Shown: positions 52,292 through 61,394, numbered from the stretch's first letter. The stretch is 64,000 nt of DNA from Actinophytocola sp036378875 (GCF_036378875.1 NZ_DASUVO010000131.1:6195-70194); one strand, 5' to 3'. A program made the numbers and translations. The notes: a model not told the origin generated them from the sequence alone.

Positions 52292-53086
52292 ATGGCTGAA
52301 TTCGACGGCAAGACCGTTCTCATCACCGGCGGTGGCACCGGCATCGGCCTTGCCACCGCGCGACAGCTTGTCGACGCGGGTGCCAGCGTGGTGCTGGCCG
52401 GGCGTCGCGTCGAGGTCGTCGACGCGGCGGCGAAGGAGCTGGATCCCACCGGGGATCGTGTCCTTTCCGTGGGGACCGACGTGTCCCGTGAGGACGACCT
52501 GGACGAGCTGGCCAGCCGTATCCAGGCTCGATTTGGCCGACTGGACGGTATCTTCGCCAACGCCGGCCTGGCCTCCTACTCCCCCATCGCTCCGCGTACG
52601 CCGGTGAGCGACGCCGAGTTCGACCGGTACGTCGGGGTCAACTACAAGGGCGCGTTCTTCACGATCCAGAAGACGCTGCCGCTGTTCGACGCAGGCGGTG
52701 CCGTCGTGCTCAACAGCACCTGCCTCGCACACCGGGGCATGGGGCTGGCGATGGGGCTGGCCTCCATGTACGCCTCGACGAAGGCCGCCGTGTCGAGCCT
52801 GGCCCGCACCCTCGCCGCCGACCTGGCCGGCCAGGGCATCCGGGTCAACGCGGTCAGCCCCGGATTCGTCCGGACGGACATGTTCGACGAGCTCGCCCCG
52901 ACCGACGAGGCACGGGACGTGTGCCGTCACCTGGTTCCGCTCGGGCGGCTCGGCCAGCCAGAGGAGATCGCCGAGGCGGTGACCTTCCTGCTGTCGCCGC
53001 GCGCGGCGTACATCACCGGACAGGACATCGGTGTGGACGGTGGACTAGTGAGCTCCCTGCCGATGGCCTCGACCGTCCAGGAATGA
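52292..53086 (+). CDS. Short-chain dehydrogenase/reductase
   Basis: A 264-residue classical SDR. TVLITGGGTGIGLATARQL is the cofactor loop, FANAGL the NAG motif, and YASTKAAV the catalytic Tyr-x3-Lys. GLGQPEEIAEAV-like and ITGQDIGVDGGL parts end the fold. The Arg after the third strand (AGRRVE) suggests NADPH use. It probably reduces a ketone during tailoring. The ATG at 52292 has only a weak ribosome site. The third FAD monooxygenase follows 29 bases later. Confidence 0.9.
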   Translation: MAEFDGKTVLITGGGTGIGLATARQLVDAGASVVLAGRRVEVVDAAAKELDPTGDRVLSVGTDVSREDDLDELASRIQARFGRLDGIFANAGLASYSPIAPRTPVSDAEFDRYVGVNYKGAFFTIQKTLPLFDAGGAVVLNSTCLAHRGMGLAMGLASMYASTKAAVSSLARTLAADLAGQGIRVNAVSPGFVRTDMFDELAPTDEARDVCRHLVPLGRLGQPEEIAEAVTFLLSPRAAYITGQDIGVDGGLVSSLPMASTVQE

Positions 53087-53115
53087 CAACCCACGAATTC
53101 AAGGAGGTGACCGCG

Positions 53116-54579
53116 ATGGGCCAGGAGGCTGGAACCCGCGCGGTGGTGCTGGGCGGCAGCATTGCCGGCCTGTTCGCGGCCAGGGTGCTCGCGGACGCCT
53201 ACGACGAGGTCCAGATCGTGGACCGCGACAAGCTCGTCGGCGTCAAGGGTGTGCGACGGTTCTGCCCGCAGAGCCACCAGGCCAACGGGCTCCTGGCCCG
53301 TGGCGTCCAGGTCATGGAGGAGCTCTTCCCCGGGCTCACCCAGGAGATGCTCGACTACGGCGTCCCCACCGGTGACCTGTCCGGCAGCTGCCGCTGGTAC
53401 GCCAGGGGCTTCCGGCTCAAGCAGAAGCACGCCGGGCTGCAGACACTCGGCGTGATCCGGCCGATCTTCGAGTGGTTCATCCGCGAGCGGGTGCAGAAGT
53501 TCCCGAACGTGACCTTCGTCGAGGAGCACGACATCCTCGGCCTCACCGCGTCGGCGGACAACAGTCAGATCACCGGCGTACGCGTTCAGGAGCGCGGCAC
53601 CGACACGGACAGGGTCATCGAGGCCGACCTGGTGGTCGACGCCACCGGCCGCGGGTCGCGGACCCCGGTCTGGCTGGAGCAGCTCGGCTACGAGAAGCCG
53701 TTCGAGGAGCGCAAGAAGATCGACCTCGGCTACGTGACCCAGCACTTCCGGCTGCGCCCTGGCGCCAACGGGTTCGAGAACGACGTGGCGATCAACCAGA
53801 TCGCGAACGCCGCCGTGCCCCGCGGCAACGTCTTCTTCCTGGTGGAGGACGGCAAGGTCGAGCTGACCACCTACGGCATCCTCGGCGACCACCCGCCAAC
53901 CGACTACGAGGGGCTCATGGCGTGGCTGAAGTCGTTGCCCGCCAAGGACGTCTACGAGACGCTGCGTTACGCGGACCCGGTCGACAAGGCGATGCCGTTC
54001 AAGTTCCCGACGACGCTGCGCCGCCACTACCACACGCTGCGCCGGTTCCCCGAGGGTCTGCTGGTCACCGGTGACGCCGTCACGACGTTCAACCCCGTGT
54101 ACGCACAGGGCATGAGCGTCGCGGCGCTCTGCGCGCTGGTCATTCGCCGGCACCTGCACAGCGGCGCGGCGCCGGTGCCGCAGGACTACTTCCGCGACCT
54201 GGCCAAGGACGCCATCGACCAGGCGTGGGACATGACCAACACGATCGACCTGAGCCTGCCGGGCGTCGAGGGCAACCGCACGTTCCAGGTGCGTATGGGC
54301 AACTGGTTCCTGAAGCGGGTGCAGATCGCCGCGACGCGCGACGGCGACATCACCGCCGAGTACTTCAAGACCGCAGGCCTCATCCAGAAGCCGGAGGCGC
54401 TGATGCGGCCGGCCTTCGCACTGAAAGTGCTGTGGAAGTCGCTGTTCGGGCCGTCCAAGGAGAGCCAGCAGCCGTACGGGTGGAAGGCGCCCGCGGACGT
54501 CGAGCCCGCGTTCACGGACAGCGGGACGAGCACCGAGACGAACACCGGGACGAGCACCGAGACACGCCGGGCGGCCTGA
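53116..54579 (+). CDS. FAD-dependent monooxygenase/epoxidase-like protein (paralogue 3 of 3)
   Basis: A 487-residue flavoprotein of the same family as those at 29071 and 49630 but more diverged. RAVVLGGSIAGLFAARVLAD, ADLVVDATGRGSRTPVWLEQLG and VTGDAVTTFNPVYAQGMSV are the FAD motifs. The HAHGLH motif of the others is QANGLL here. The C-terminus has a small Thr/Glu/Ser repeat (GTSTETNTGTSTET). A strong AAGGAGG precedes the ATG at 53116. The stop overlaps the oxidoreductase start as TGATG, so the two are coupled and perhaps act in turn. Confidence 0.87.
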   Translation: MGQEAGTRAVVLGGSIAGLFAARVLADAYDEVQIVDRDKLVGVKGVRRFCPQSHQANGLLARGVQVMEELFPGLTQEMLDYGVPTGDLSGSCRWYARGFRLKQKHAGLQTLGVIRPIFEWFIRERVQKFPNVTFVEEHDILGLTASADNSQITGVRVQERGTDTDRVIEADLVVDATGRGSRTPVWLEQLGYEKPFEERKKIDLGYVTQHFRLRPGANGFENDVAINQIANAAVPRGNVFFLVEDGKVELTTYGILGDHPPTDYEGLMAWLKSLPAKDVYETLRYADPVDKAMPFKFPTTLRRHYHTLRRFPEGLLVTGDAVTTFNPVYAQGMSVAALCALVIRRHLHSGAAPVPQDYFRDLAKDAIDQAWDMTNTIDLSLPGVEGNRTFQVRMGNWFLKRVQIAATRDGDITAEYFKTAGLIQKPEALMRPAFALKVLWKSLFGPSKESQQPYGWKAPADVEPAFTDSGTSTETNTGTSTETRRAA

Positions 54580-56753
54580 TGACCACCGCGCACCGCACGT
54601 GTCCGATCTGCCAGGCCGTCTGCGGTCTCCGTATCACCCTCGACGACGCCGACCGCGTCACGTCGGTGCACGGTGACGCGAGCGACCCGTTCTCCAAGGG
54701 CTACATCTGCCCGAAGGGAGCGAGTCTCGGCCGCATCGACGAGGACCCGGACCGCTTGCGCCATCCGATGATCCGGGAGGGCGACCAGTGGCGGGAGGCC
54801 AGCTGGGACGAGGCCTTCCTCGCCGTGGAAAAGGGTCTCACGACGGTGGTCGAGGAGCACGGTCGCGACGCCGTGGCCGTCTACTTCGGAAACCCGACCT
54901 ACCACACGATGGCCGGGTTCCTGTACCGCATGCCGTTGATCCAGTCGCTCGGCACGCGGAACGTCTACTCCTCGGGCACGATCGACCACATGCCGAAGCA
55001 CGTCGCGGCCGGCAGCATGTACGGCGACCCGTTCGCGCTCGCCGTGCCCGACGTGGACCGGACGGACTACGTGCTGATCATCGGTGCGAACCCGTTGGAG
55101 TCACACGGATCGCTGTGGGCCGCGCCGGATCTTCCCGGCCGGCTCAAGGAGTTGCGCAAGCGCGGCGGCAAGGTCGTGGTGGTCGACCCGCGCCGCACCA
55201 GAACCGCCGCGTTCGCCGACGAGCACCTGCCCGTCCGGCCGGGCACCGATCCCGTGCTGCTCCTCGCCATCGTCCACACGCTGCTCGCGGAGGACCTGAC
55301 CTCGGTCACGCTCGAGGTCAACGGCCTCGACGAGCTGCGCCTGCTGTCCGGGGAGTTCACGCCGGAGCTGGCGGAACGGGGCTGCGGTGTGCCGGCGGCG
55401 GACATCGCGCGGCTGGCCCGCGAGCTGGCCGCGGCGCCGACGGCCGCCGTGTACTCCCGCATGGGTGCGTCCACTGTGGAGTTCGGCACGCTGGCGCAGT
55501 GGCTGGTCGAGGTGATCAACGTCCTGACCGGCAACCTGGACCGGGCCGGCGGGACGATGTTCGCCAGGCCGGCCGTGCTCGAGGTGTACCGCAGCGGCGA
55601 GCCGTTCCAGGCCGGCAACTGGCACAGCCGGGTGCGCGGCCTGCCGGAGGCTCTCGGTGAGCTGCCGGCGGCCACGCTGGCGGACGAGATCGAGACGCCG
55701 GGCGACGGCCAGGTTCGCGCGCTGGTGTCGATCGCGTCCAACCAGGTGCTGTCGACACCCAACGGCCCCCGGTTGGGCCGGGCGTTCCAGAAGCTGGACT
55801 TCATGGTCTGCGTCGACCCGTACCTCAACGAGACGACCAGGCACGCCGACGTCATCCTGCCGCCGCCGCGCATCATGCAGATGCCGCACTACGACTTCCT
55901 GCTGTCGATCGTTACGGTGCGCAACTACGCCAGGTTCTCCCCGCCGATCCTCCCTTTGGGACCGGACCAGCGGTCCGAGGCGGAGATCATGGCGCGGTTG
56001 ACGCTGATCGCGGCGGGCGCCGGCGCGGCGGCCGACCCGGCCGGGGTCGACGAGATGATCCTCGGTCAGTTCCTCGGCGCGGCAACGCAGATCCCGGGTT
56101 CCCCGTACGAGGGCCAGGACCCGGCCGAGCTGCGTGCCACGCTGGAGGGCGACAGCGGCCCAGAGCTGATGCTGGACATCATGCTGAAGCTCGGCCCGTA
56201 CGGTCTGTCGCTTGCCAAGCTGAAGGCGAGCCCGCACGGCATCGACCTCGGCCCGCTCGAACCGCGGCTCAAGGAACTGCTGTGCACCCCGTCCGGCAAG
56301 GTCGAGCTGACCCCGCCCGCCGTGGTCGCCGACCTCGACCGGCTGCGCGCGAAGGTGGCCGCCCCGGTCCCGGACATCGTGCTGATCGGCCGGCGTCAGC
56401 TGCGCTCAAGCAACAGCTGGCTGCACAACGTCCCTTCGCTCCTCGGTGGGAGCAACCGGTGCACCCTGCACGTCAACCCGGCCGACGTGGCGCGGCTCGG
56501 GCTTGGCGACCAGGCGGTCGTGCGCACGAAGACCGGCGAGGTGGTCGTGGCGGTCGAGCCGACCGACGCGATCCGGCCCGGCGTCGTGAGTCTCCCGCAC
56601 GGGTGGGGGCACGCGGACAGCCAGCAGCGTGTGGCCGCACAGCACGCGGGCGTCAACGCGAACGCGCTGACCGACGAGTTCCTGGTCGACGTCCCGTCCG
56701 GCAACGCGGTGTTCAACGGCATCCCGGTCACCGTCAGCCCGTACCAGACATGA
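54579..56753 (+). CDS. Molybdopterin (bis-MGD) oxidoreductase
   Basis: A 724-residue MopB-type enzyme. CPICQAVCGLRI and the downstream CPKG give the [4Fe-4S] site. NVYSSGTIDHMPKH is the segment next to the metal. VDPRRTRTAAFADEHLPVRPGTD and NSWLHNVPSL near the end bind the cofactor. No Tat signal is present, so it is cytoplasmic. Such enzymes move oxygen or electrons at carbon, nitrogen or sulfur centres. They are rare in polyketide clusters. It is tightly coupled to the FAD monooxygenase and a small orphan protein. Confidence 0.93.
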   Translation: MTTAHRTCPICQAVCGLRITLDDADRVTSVHGDASDPFSKGYICPKGASLGRIDEDPDRLRHPMIREGDQWREASWDEAFLAVEKGLTTVVEEHGRDAVAVYFGNPTYHTMAGFLYRMPLIQSLGTRNVYSSGTIDHMPKHVAAGSMYGDPFALAVPDVDRTDYVLIIGANPLESHGSLWAAPDLPGRLKELRKRGGKVVVVDPRRTRTAAFADEHLPVRPGTDPVLLLAIVHTLLAEDLTSVTLEVNGLDELRLLSGEFTPELAERGCGVPAADIARLARELAAAPTAAVYSRMGASTVEFGTLAQWLVEVINVLTGNLDRAGGTMFARPAVLEVYRSGEPFQAGNWHSRVRGLPEALGELPAATLADEIETPGDGQVRALVSIASNQVLSTPNGPRLGRAFQKLDFMVCVDPYLNETTRHADVILPPPRIMQMPHYDFLLSIVTVRNYARFSPPILPLGPDQRSEAEIMARLTLIAAGAGAAADPAGVDEMILGQFLGAATQIPGSPYEGQDPAELRATLEGDSGPELMLDIMLKLGPYGLSLAKLKASPHGIDLGPLEPRLKELLCTPSGKVELTPPAVVADLDRLRAKVAAPVPDIVLIGRRQLRSSNSWLHNVPSLLGGSNRCTLHVNPADVARLGLGDQAVVRTKTGEVVVAVEPTDAIRPGVVSLPHGWGHADSQQRVAAQHAGVNANALTDEFLVDVPSGNAVFNGIPVTVSPYQT

Positions 56754-56782
56754 CAACCCGACGACGAACGGAGAGCACCACC

Positions 56783-56989
56783 GTGTCCACATTCGACTCA
56801 CCAAGCCTGGTCCCAGAGCACAACGCGCCACCCGTCAACCTCGAGGAGCTGGTGCGGCCAACGCCGAGCGCGACCCTCGCGAGGGGGATCGTCTGGGCGG
56901 ACATCCTGGCCGAGATCGCGGCTGACGAGGAGGCACGGCAGCGGCGGCGCGCCACCGAGACCTGGCAGCAGCTGCCCGAGGCGGCGTGA
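56783..56989 (+). CDS. Small protein of unknown function
   Basis: A 68-residue soluble protein starting at GTG 56783 behind GGAGAG. It contains PPVNLEELVRPTPSATLARG, WADILAEIAADEEARQRRRA and ends WQQLPEAA. It has no Cys and no membrane segment, and the end is helical and charged. An in-frame ATG at 56750 would overlap the oxidoreductase stop by ATGA and add 11 basic residues. Third-position GC supports coding. I do not recognise a family. Its position suggests an accessory factor for the oxidoreductase. Confidence 0.65.
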   Translation: MSTFDSPSLVPEHNAPPVNLEELVRPTPSATLARGIVWADILAEIAADEEARQRRRATETWQQLPEAA

Positions 56990-57036
56990 ACCCGTAGCGC
57001 GGGCAAACCTTCAGCGCAGGTGACAGGAGACTCTTG

Positions 57037-58440
57037 ATGACGGAACGCACGCAACGCAAGGCGCTACGCGTCGCGGGCATCTACGGCCTCCTGGTCGTGG
57101 TGCCCGTCCTGGTCAGCATCGCCCTGCTCACCGGAAGCGACGTCGACGGTTCAAGGACGGCACAGGCCGAGGCCGTCGCCGGACATCCGCTGGCCCAGCT
57201 GTTGCTTGCGATCGCGGTCGTCGTCGCTGCGTGCAAGGCGGCCGGGTGGCTGATGCGCCGGATCGGCCAGCCGGCGGTGATCGGCGAGATCGCGGCGGGC
57301 ATCGTGCTCGGCCCTTCGGTGCTCGGCGCGGCGTGGCCGGAGGGTGCGGCCGCGATCATCCCGCCCGCGATACTGCCCCAGCTGAACGTGCTGGCGCAGG
57401 TCGGTGTCGTGCTGTTCGTGTTCCTGACGGGGCTGGAGCTGAACACCAAGCTGCTGCGCGGGCGGGGTCACCTGGCCGTCGTGGTCAGCCATGTCAGCAT
57501 CGCGGTGCCGTTCGTGCTCGGTGTCCTGCTCGCGGCCGTCGCGTACGCCAAGTTCGCGCCGCAGGGCGTCGGCTCGCTGGCCTTCGCGCTGTTCCTCGGC
57601 GTGTCGATGAGCATCACCGCGCTGCCGGTACTCGTGCGGATCCTGAAGGACACCGGCATGTTCCGCACCGAGGTCGGCGTGGTCGCGCTGACCTGTGCGG
57701 TGGTCGACGACGTGACCGCGTGGTGCCTGCTCGCACTGGTGGTCGCGCTGGTCACCGCCTCGTCGCTGACCGGTGTGCTGCTGACCATCGCGCTGGCCGC
57801 GGCCTTCGTCGCGGTGCTGTTCGTCGTGCTTCGGCCGCTGATGGCGCGGATCATCAACAGGACGAACGACGTGACGCTGCGGCGCATGGCCCCGCTGGCC
57901 CTCGTCGGTGTGCTGCTGTGCGCGATGGCCACCGAGTGGATCGGTGTGCACGCGATGTTCGGCGCGTTCATCTTCGGCCTGGTGTTCCCGCGCGGCAACG
58001 CCGTCGAGCGCTGGCTGCACGACAACACCGGCGGGCTCACCACCGCGTTGCTGCTGCCGCTGTTCTTCGCCTTCAGCGGCCTGCGCACCAACATCGGGCT
58101 CCTCGCCGCCGACGCCTCGCTCTGGCTGTGGTGCGGGGCGATCCTGGTCGTCGCCGTGATCGGCAAGCTCGGCAGCGCCGCGGTGGCGGCCCGCAGCGTC
58201 GGCGAGGGGTGGAACCGGTCGCTGCAGATCGGCACGTTGATGAACTGCCGCGGCCTCACCGAGCTGGTCGTGCTGAACGTCGGTCTGGATCTCGGCGTCC
58301 TGTCGCCGACCATGTTCACAATGCTGGTGATCATGGCGCTGATCTCCACCGCGATGACCGCTCCCCTGGCCGTCTGGCTCGCCAAACGCAACGGTGAGCG
58401 GCTCAACGGTGACGTGCGCCAGCTGAGCGAAGCGACGTAG
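57037..58440 (+). CDS. CPA2-type cation/proton antiporter
   Basis: A 467-residue membrane protein with about 12-13 hydrophobic segments. IGQPAVIGEIAAGIVLGPSVLG and VGVVLFVFLTGLELN begin the exchanger domain, and LTCAVVDDVTAWCLLAL holds the paired Asp of the ion path. No regulatory TrkA domain follows. Similar antiporters occur in antibiotic clusters and may aid export or pH/ion balance. AGGAGA precedes the ATG at 57037. Confidence 0.92.
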   Translation: MTERTQRKALRVAGIYGLLVVVPVLVSIALLTGSDVDGSRTAQAEAVAGHPLAQLLLAIAVVVAACKAAGWLMRRIGQPAVIGEIAAGIVLGPSVLGAAWPEGAAAIIPPAILPQLNVLAQVGVVLFVFLTGLELNTKLLRGRGHLAVVVSHVSIAVPFVLGVLLAAVAYAKFAPQGVGSLAFALFLGVSMSITALPVLVRILKDTGMFRTEVGVVALTCAVVDDVTAWCLLALVVALVTASSLTGVLLTIALAAAFVAVLFVVLRPLMARIINRTNDVTLRRMAPLALVGVLLCAMATEWIGVHAMFGAFIFGLVFPRGNAVERWLHDNTGGLTTALLLPLFFAFSGLRTNIGLLAADASLWLWCGAILVVAVIGKLGSAAVAARSVGEGWNRSLQIGTLMNCRGLTELVVLNVGLDLGVLSPTMFTMLVIMALISTAMTAPLAVWLAKRNGERLNGDVRQLSEAT

Positions 58441-58470
58441 ACGCATCCAAATCCCGAGAGGACAAGGCAC

Positions 58471-59262
58471 GTGACGCAGCGAGACGTGATCGCCGACTTC
58501 ACCGCGGTCGCCAAGGAGTTCGAAGGGCTCGTCGCCGGGCTCGACGGAGACGGCTGGCGGCTGCCGACCCCGGCGCCCGGGTGGACGGTGTCCCATCAGG
58601 TCGCGCACCTGGCGTTCATCTTCCGCCTTGCCGGCACCGCGGCCAGTGATCCCGAGCTGTTCGGCGCGATGGCCGCCAAGGCCGCGACGAACTTCGAGGC
58701 CGCGGTCAACGCCGCCAACGAGGAGTACCTCGGCGGGCCGCCGGAGGTGCTGCTGTCCCGGTGGCGTGACGAGCGGGACACCGCGATCAAGGCGCTGGCC
58801 GCCGTACCGGCCGGTCAGGTCGTGCCCTGGCTGGTCCGGCCGCTGCCGCCGGCGGTGCTCTGCTGCGCGGGCATGATGGAGCTGTTCGGCCACGGTCAGG
58901 ACATCGCCGACGCCATCGGGGTCACCCGCGTGCACACCGACCGACTGTGGCACGTCGCCTGGTTCACCACCCTCACCTGGGATTTCGGATACCAGGCGCG
59001 GGGACTGACCCCACCGGAGACCCAGTTCCGCTTCGAGCTCACCGCCCCGTCCGGCACGACGTGGGAGTTCGGCCCTGCCGACGCCGAGCAGCGGATCACC
59101 GGCCCGGCCGAGGACCTGTGCCTGCTGGCCACCCGGCGCCGGCACCGCGACGACCTCGCGCTGAGCGCGGTCGGCGCGGACGCCGAGAAGTGGCTGGACA
59201 TCGCCCAGGCCTACCGCGGTCCGGCGGGCGAGGGCCGGCGGCCGGGCCAGTTCCGGGCCTGA
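58471..59262 (+). CDS. DinB-like maleylpyruvate-isomerase-fold protein (TIGR03084 type)
   Basis: A 263-residue protein. PAPGWTVSHQVAHLAFIFRLAG near the N-terminus and FGHGQDIADAIG in the middle provide His residues of the mycothiol-dependent isomerase/DinB metal site. The C-terminal half has the usual MDMPI-like fold. Some members are mycothiol-dependent enzymes, and many are unassigned. The start is GTG 58471. It is 6 bases before the chorismate mutase gene and probably shares its transcript. Confidence 0.82.
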   Translation: MTQRDVIADFTAVAKEFEGLVAGLDGDGWRLPTPAPGWTVSHQVAHLAFIFRLAGTAASDPELFGAMAAKAATNFEAAVNAANEEYLGGPPEVLLSRWRDERDTAIKALAAVPAGQVVPWLVRPLPPAVLCCAGMMELFGHGQDIADAIGVTRVHTDRLWHVAWFTTLTWDFGYQARGLTPPETQFRFELTAPSGTTWEFGPADAEQRITGPAEDLCLLATRRRHRDDLALSAVGADAEKWLDIAQAYRGPAGEGRRPGQFRA

Positions 59263-59268
59263 CCGGCC

Positions 59269-59631
59269 ATGGTGGTCCGGGCGGTGCGTGGCGCGATCCA
59301 GGTCGACCGGGACGACCCGGCGGACGTTCTCGCGGCGACCCGCGAACTGCTCGCCGAGGTCGTCCGCGGCAACTCCCTGGACCCGGCGGACCTGATCAGC
59401 ATCATGTTCACCGTGACCCCGGACCTGACGAGTTGCTTCCCCGCCAGAGCCGCCCGTGACCTCGGCCTGCACGACGTGCCACTGCTGTGCGCGACGGAGG
59501 TCGACGTCCCCGGCGCACTGCCGAGAGTGGTCCGGTTGCTCGCGCACGTCGAGAGCGACCGGCCACGTTCGGCGGTCCGCCACATCTACCTGCGCGGGGC
59601 CGTCCGGCTGCGCCCAGACCTCGCAGCCTGA
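59269..59631 (+). CDS. aroH: AroH-type chorismate mutase
   Basis: A 120-residue monofunctional chorismate mutase of the trimeric AroH class. RAVRGAIQVDRDDPADVLAATRELL at the start, IMFTVTPDLTSCFPARAAR, and DVPGALPRVVRLLAHV and HIYLRGAVRLRPDL at the end match the Bacillus type. It makes prephenate from chorismate, leading to 4-hydroxyphenylpyruvate, the HmaS substrate. A dedicated copy next to DAHP synthase would raise precursor supply. It lies 12 bases before that gene. Confidence 0.95.
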   Translation: MVVRAVRGAIQVDRDDPADVLAATRELLAEVVRGNSLDPADLISIMFTVTPDLTSCFPARAARDLGLHDVPLLCATEVDVPGALPRVVRLLAHVESDRPRSAVRHIYLRGAVRLRPDLAA

Positions 59632-59643
59632 AAGGAACCTGCC

Positions 59644-60684
59644 GTGGTCGTCGTCATGCAACCTGGCGCGGAACCCCAGCACGTGGACGCCGTCGTGTCG
59701 CGCGTCGAGGCCGCCGGCGGGCAGGCGTTCGTGAGCCGTGGTGTGAGCCGAGTGATCATCGGCCTGGTCGGCGACATCGACCAGCTGTCCACACTGGACC
59801 TGGCAGGTCTGCCAGGGGTCGGGCAGGTCACGCGGGTGTCCACCGAGTACAAGCTGGTGAGCCGGGAACAACATCCGGACCGGTCGGTGGTGCACGTCCG
59901 CGGCGTGCCGATCGGCCCGGACACGGTCACGCTGATCGCGGGTCCGTGTGCCGTGGAAACCCCCGAGCAGACCCTCGCGTCGGCGCTGATGGCGCAGGCC
60001 GCTGGCGCGACCATGCTGCGCGGCGGCGCGTTCAAGCCGAGGACCTCGCCCTACGCCTTCCAGGGCCTCGGCGAGCTGGGCCTGAAGATCCTCGCCGAGG
60101 TGCGTGAGGAGACGGGGCTGCCGATCGTCACCGAGGTGGTGAGCGCCCACCACGTCGACATGGTCGCCGAGTACGCGGACATGCTGCAGATCGGCACCAG
60201 GAACATGCAGAACTTCGCCCTGCTGCAGGCGATCGGCGAGGTGGGCAAGCCGGTGATGCTCAAACGCGGGATGACCGCGACCATCGAGGAATGGCTGATG
60301 GCCGCGGAGTACATCGCGCAGCGGGGCAACCTCGAGATCGTCCTGTGCGAACGCGGCATCCGCACCCACGAGCCCGCGACCCGCAACACCCTCGACGTCT
60401 CGGCCGTGCCGGTCGTCCAGCGCCTGTCGCACCTACCGGTGATCGTCGACCCGTCCCACTCCGGCGGCCGCCGAGACCTCGTACTCCCGTTGAGCAAGGC
60501 CGGCATAGTCGTCGGCGCCGACGGGATCATCGTGGACGTACACCCACAACCGGACCTCGCTCTCTGCGACGGCGCACAGGCACTCGTCCGCGAGGATCTG
60601 GAGCAACTGTCCCGCGCGGTCGCGGACCTCACCGTCTACGTTGGACGCCAACCGGCCAGGCGCCGCTGGGCGAGCGCCAGCTGA
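59644..60684 (+). CDS. aroF: 3-Deoxy-7-phosphoheptulonate (DAHP) synthase, type I-beta
   Basis: A 346-residue enzyme. An N-terminal ferredoxin-like regulatory domain of about 75 residues precedes the TIM barrel. VTLIAGPCAVETPEQTL, MLRGGAFKPRTSPYAFQGLG, QIGTRNMQNFALL, VMLKRGM and IVDPSHSGGRRDL are the PEP and metal motifs. It commits PEP and erythrose 4-phosphate to the shikimate route. Placed after chorismate mutase, it probably feeds hydroxymandelate. The start is GTG 59644 behind AAAGGA. Confidence 0.95.
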   Translation: MVVVMQPGAEPQHVDAVVSRVEAAGGQAFVSRGVSRVIIGLVGDIDQLSTLDLAGLPGVGQVTRVSTEYKLVSREQHPDRSVVHVRGVPIGPDTVTLIAGPCAVETPEQTLASALMAQAAGATMLRGGAFKPRTSPYAFQGLGELGLKILAEVREETGLPIVTEVVSAHHVDMVAEYADMLQIGTRNMQNFALLQAIGEVGKPVMLKRGMTATIEEWLMAAEYIAQRGNLEIVLCERGIRTHEPATRNTLDVSAVPVVQRLSHLPVIVDPSHSGGRRDLVLPLSKAGIVVGADGIIVDVHPQPDLALCDGAQALVREDLEQLSRAVADLTVYVGRQPARRRWASAS

Positions 60685-60690
60685 GTTCGT

Positions 60691-61137
60691 CTACCAGCTG
60701 ACCTCGGCCCGGACGTCGATCGACGCGTCCGGGTCGAGGATGTGGTGCTCGGTGACGGTGGCCCGGTAGAGGCGCAGACGCGCGTCCCCGGTCACGCGGT
60801 CGAGACCCCACTCCCGCAGACCCTTACGCACGGAGACCCGCGAGAAGATCTCAATCCCGTCTGTCACCTGCGCGGCCGTCCCTGTCATGTAGACCGCCTG
60901 CCCCTCCAGTGGCGTGGCGGTCGAGTCGTACACCACCATGGCGAGTTCTGGTCGAACGGCCAGATTGCGCGAGTGTCGCGTGTCCGGTGCGGAAACCCAG
61001 TACAGATGCCGGTAATCCTCGGTCGCGAACCACACCGGCGACGCCCACGGCCGCCCGTCGGCATCAGCGGTCGCCAACGTCACGAACGAGTTCGCGTCCA
61101 TAACCGCACGGGCGATAGCCGCACTGTCAAAGGCCAT
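60691..61137 (-). CDS. Pyridoxamine-5'-phosphate-oxidase-like flavin/F420 protein
   Basis: A 148-residue split-barrel protein. NSFVTLATADADGRPWASPVWFA and HLYWVSAPDTRHSRNLAVRPELAMVVYD match the PNPOx-like group that uses FMN, F420 or haem. It might supply redox chemistry, but such genes are widespread. The ATG at 61137 starts just past a repeat-rich gap, and the gene converges with DAHP synthase with only 6 bases between the stops. Confidence 0.85.
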   Translation of the reverse strand: MAFDSAAIARAVMDANSFVTLATADADGRPWASPVWFATEDYRHLYWVSAPDTRHSRNLAVRPELAMVVYDSTATPLEGQAVYMTGTAAQVTDGIEIFSRVSVRKGLREWGLDRVTGDARLRLYRATVTEHHILDPDASIDVRAEVSW

Positions 61138-61394
61138 GGCGCGAAGTATGCCCGAGGCATGGTGCGCCGACCGGGAGAAGCCCGCTTCGCTTGTGAACCC
61201 GGCCCGCGAAGCGGGACCCCTCGCCTCGGTGCCGTAGAACAGTGCGCACTCCAGCGGCAGCCATGCGAGGAAGGCTCCCTTCACCGCACCGCTCCGGCCG
61301 CCGCAACACCCCACAGGTCCCGCGCTGGGCGCACAGCGCCCCCGCGGCGGGCGAAGCCCGCTAAGGGGGCGGTTGAGTCCGTGACCGTGGAGCC
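61138..61394. other. Repeat-bearing intergenic region
   Basis: A 257-base gap with no gene. It contains CCCGCTTCGC/GCGAAGCGGG pairs, another copy of the GAGGAAGG-n-CCTTCA element from 61267, and GCGGGCGAAGCCCGC near 61350. The same types occur at 36600-36824, so these are dispersed non-coding elements. Confidence 0.55.

Noticed and set aside
57151..60432. A 1093-codon open frame on the minus strand opposite the antiporter, chorismate mutase and DAHP synthase
   Set aside because: Shadow of clear plus-strand genes. Composition is His/Arg/Asp-rich and unlike any protein family.
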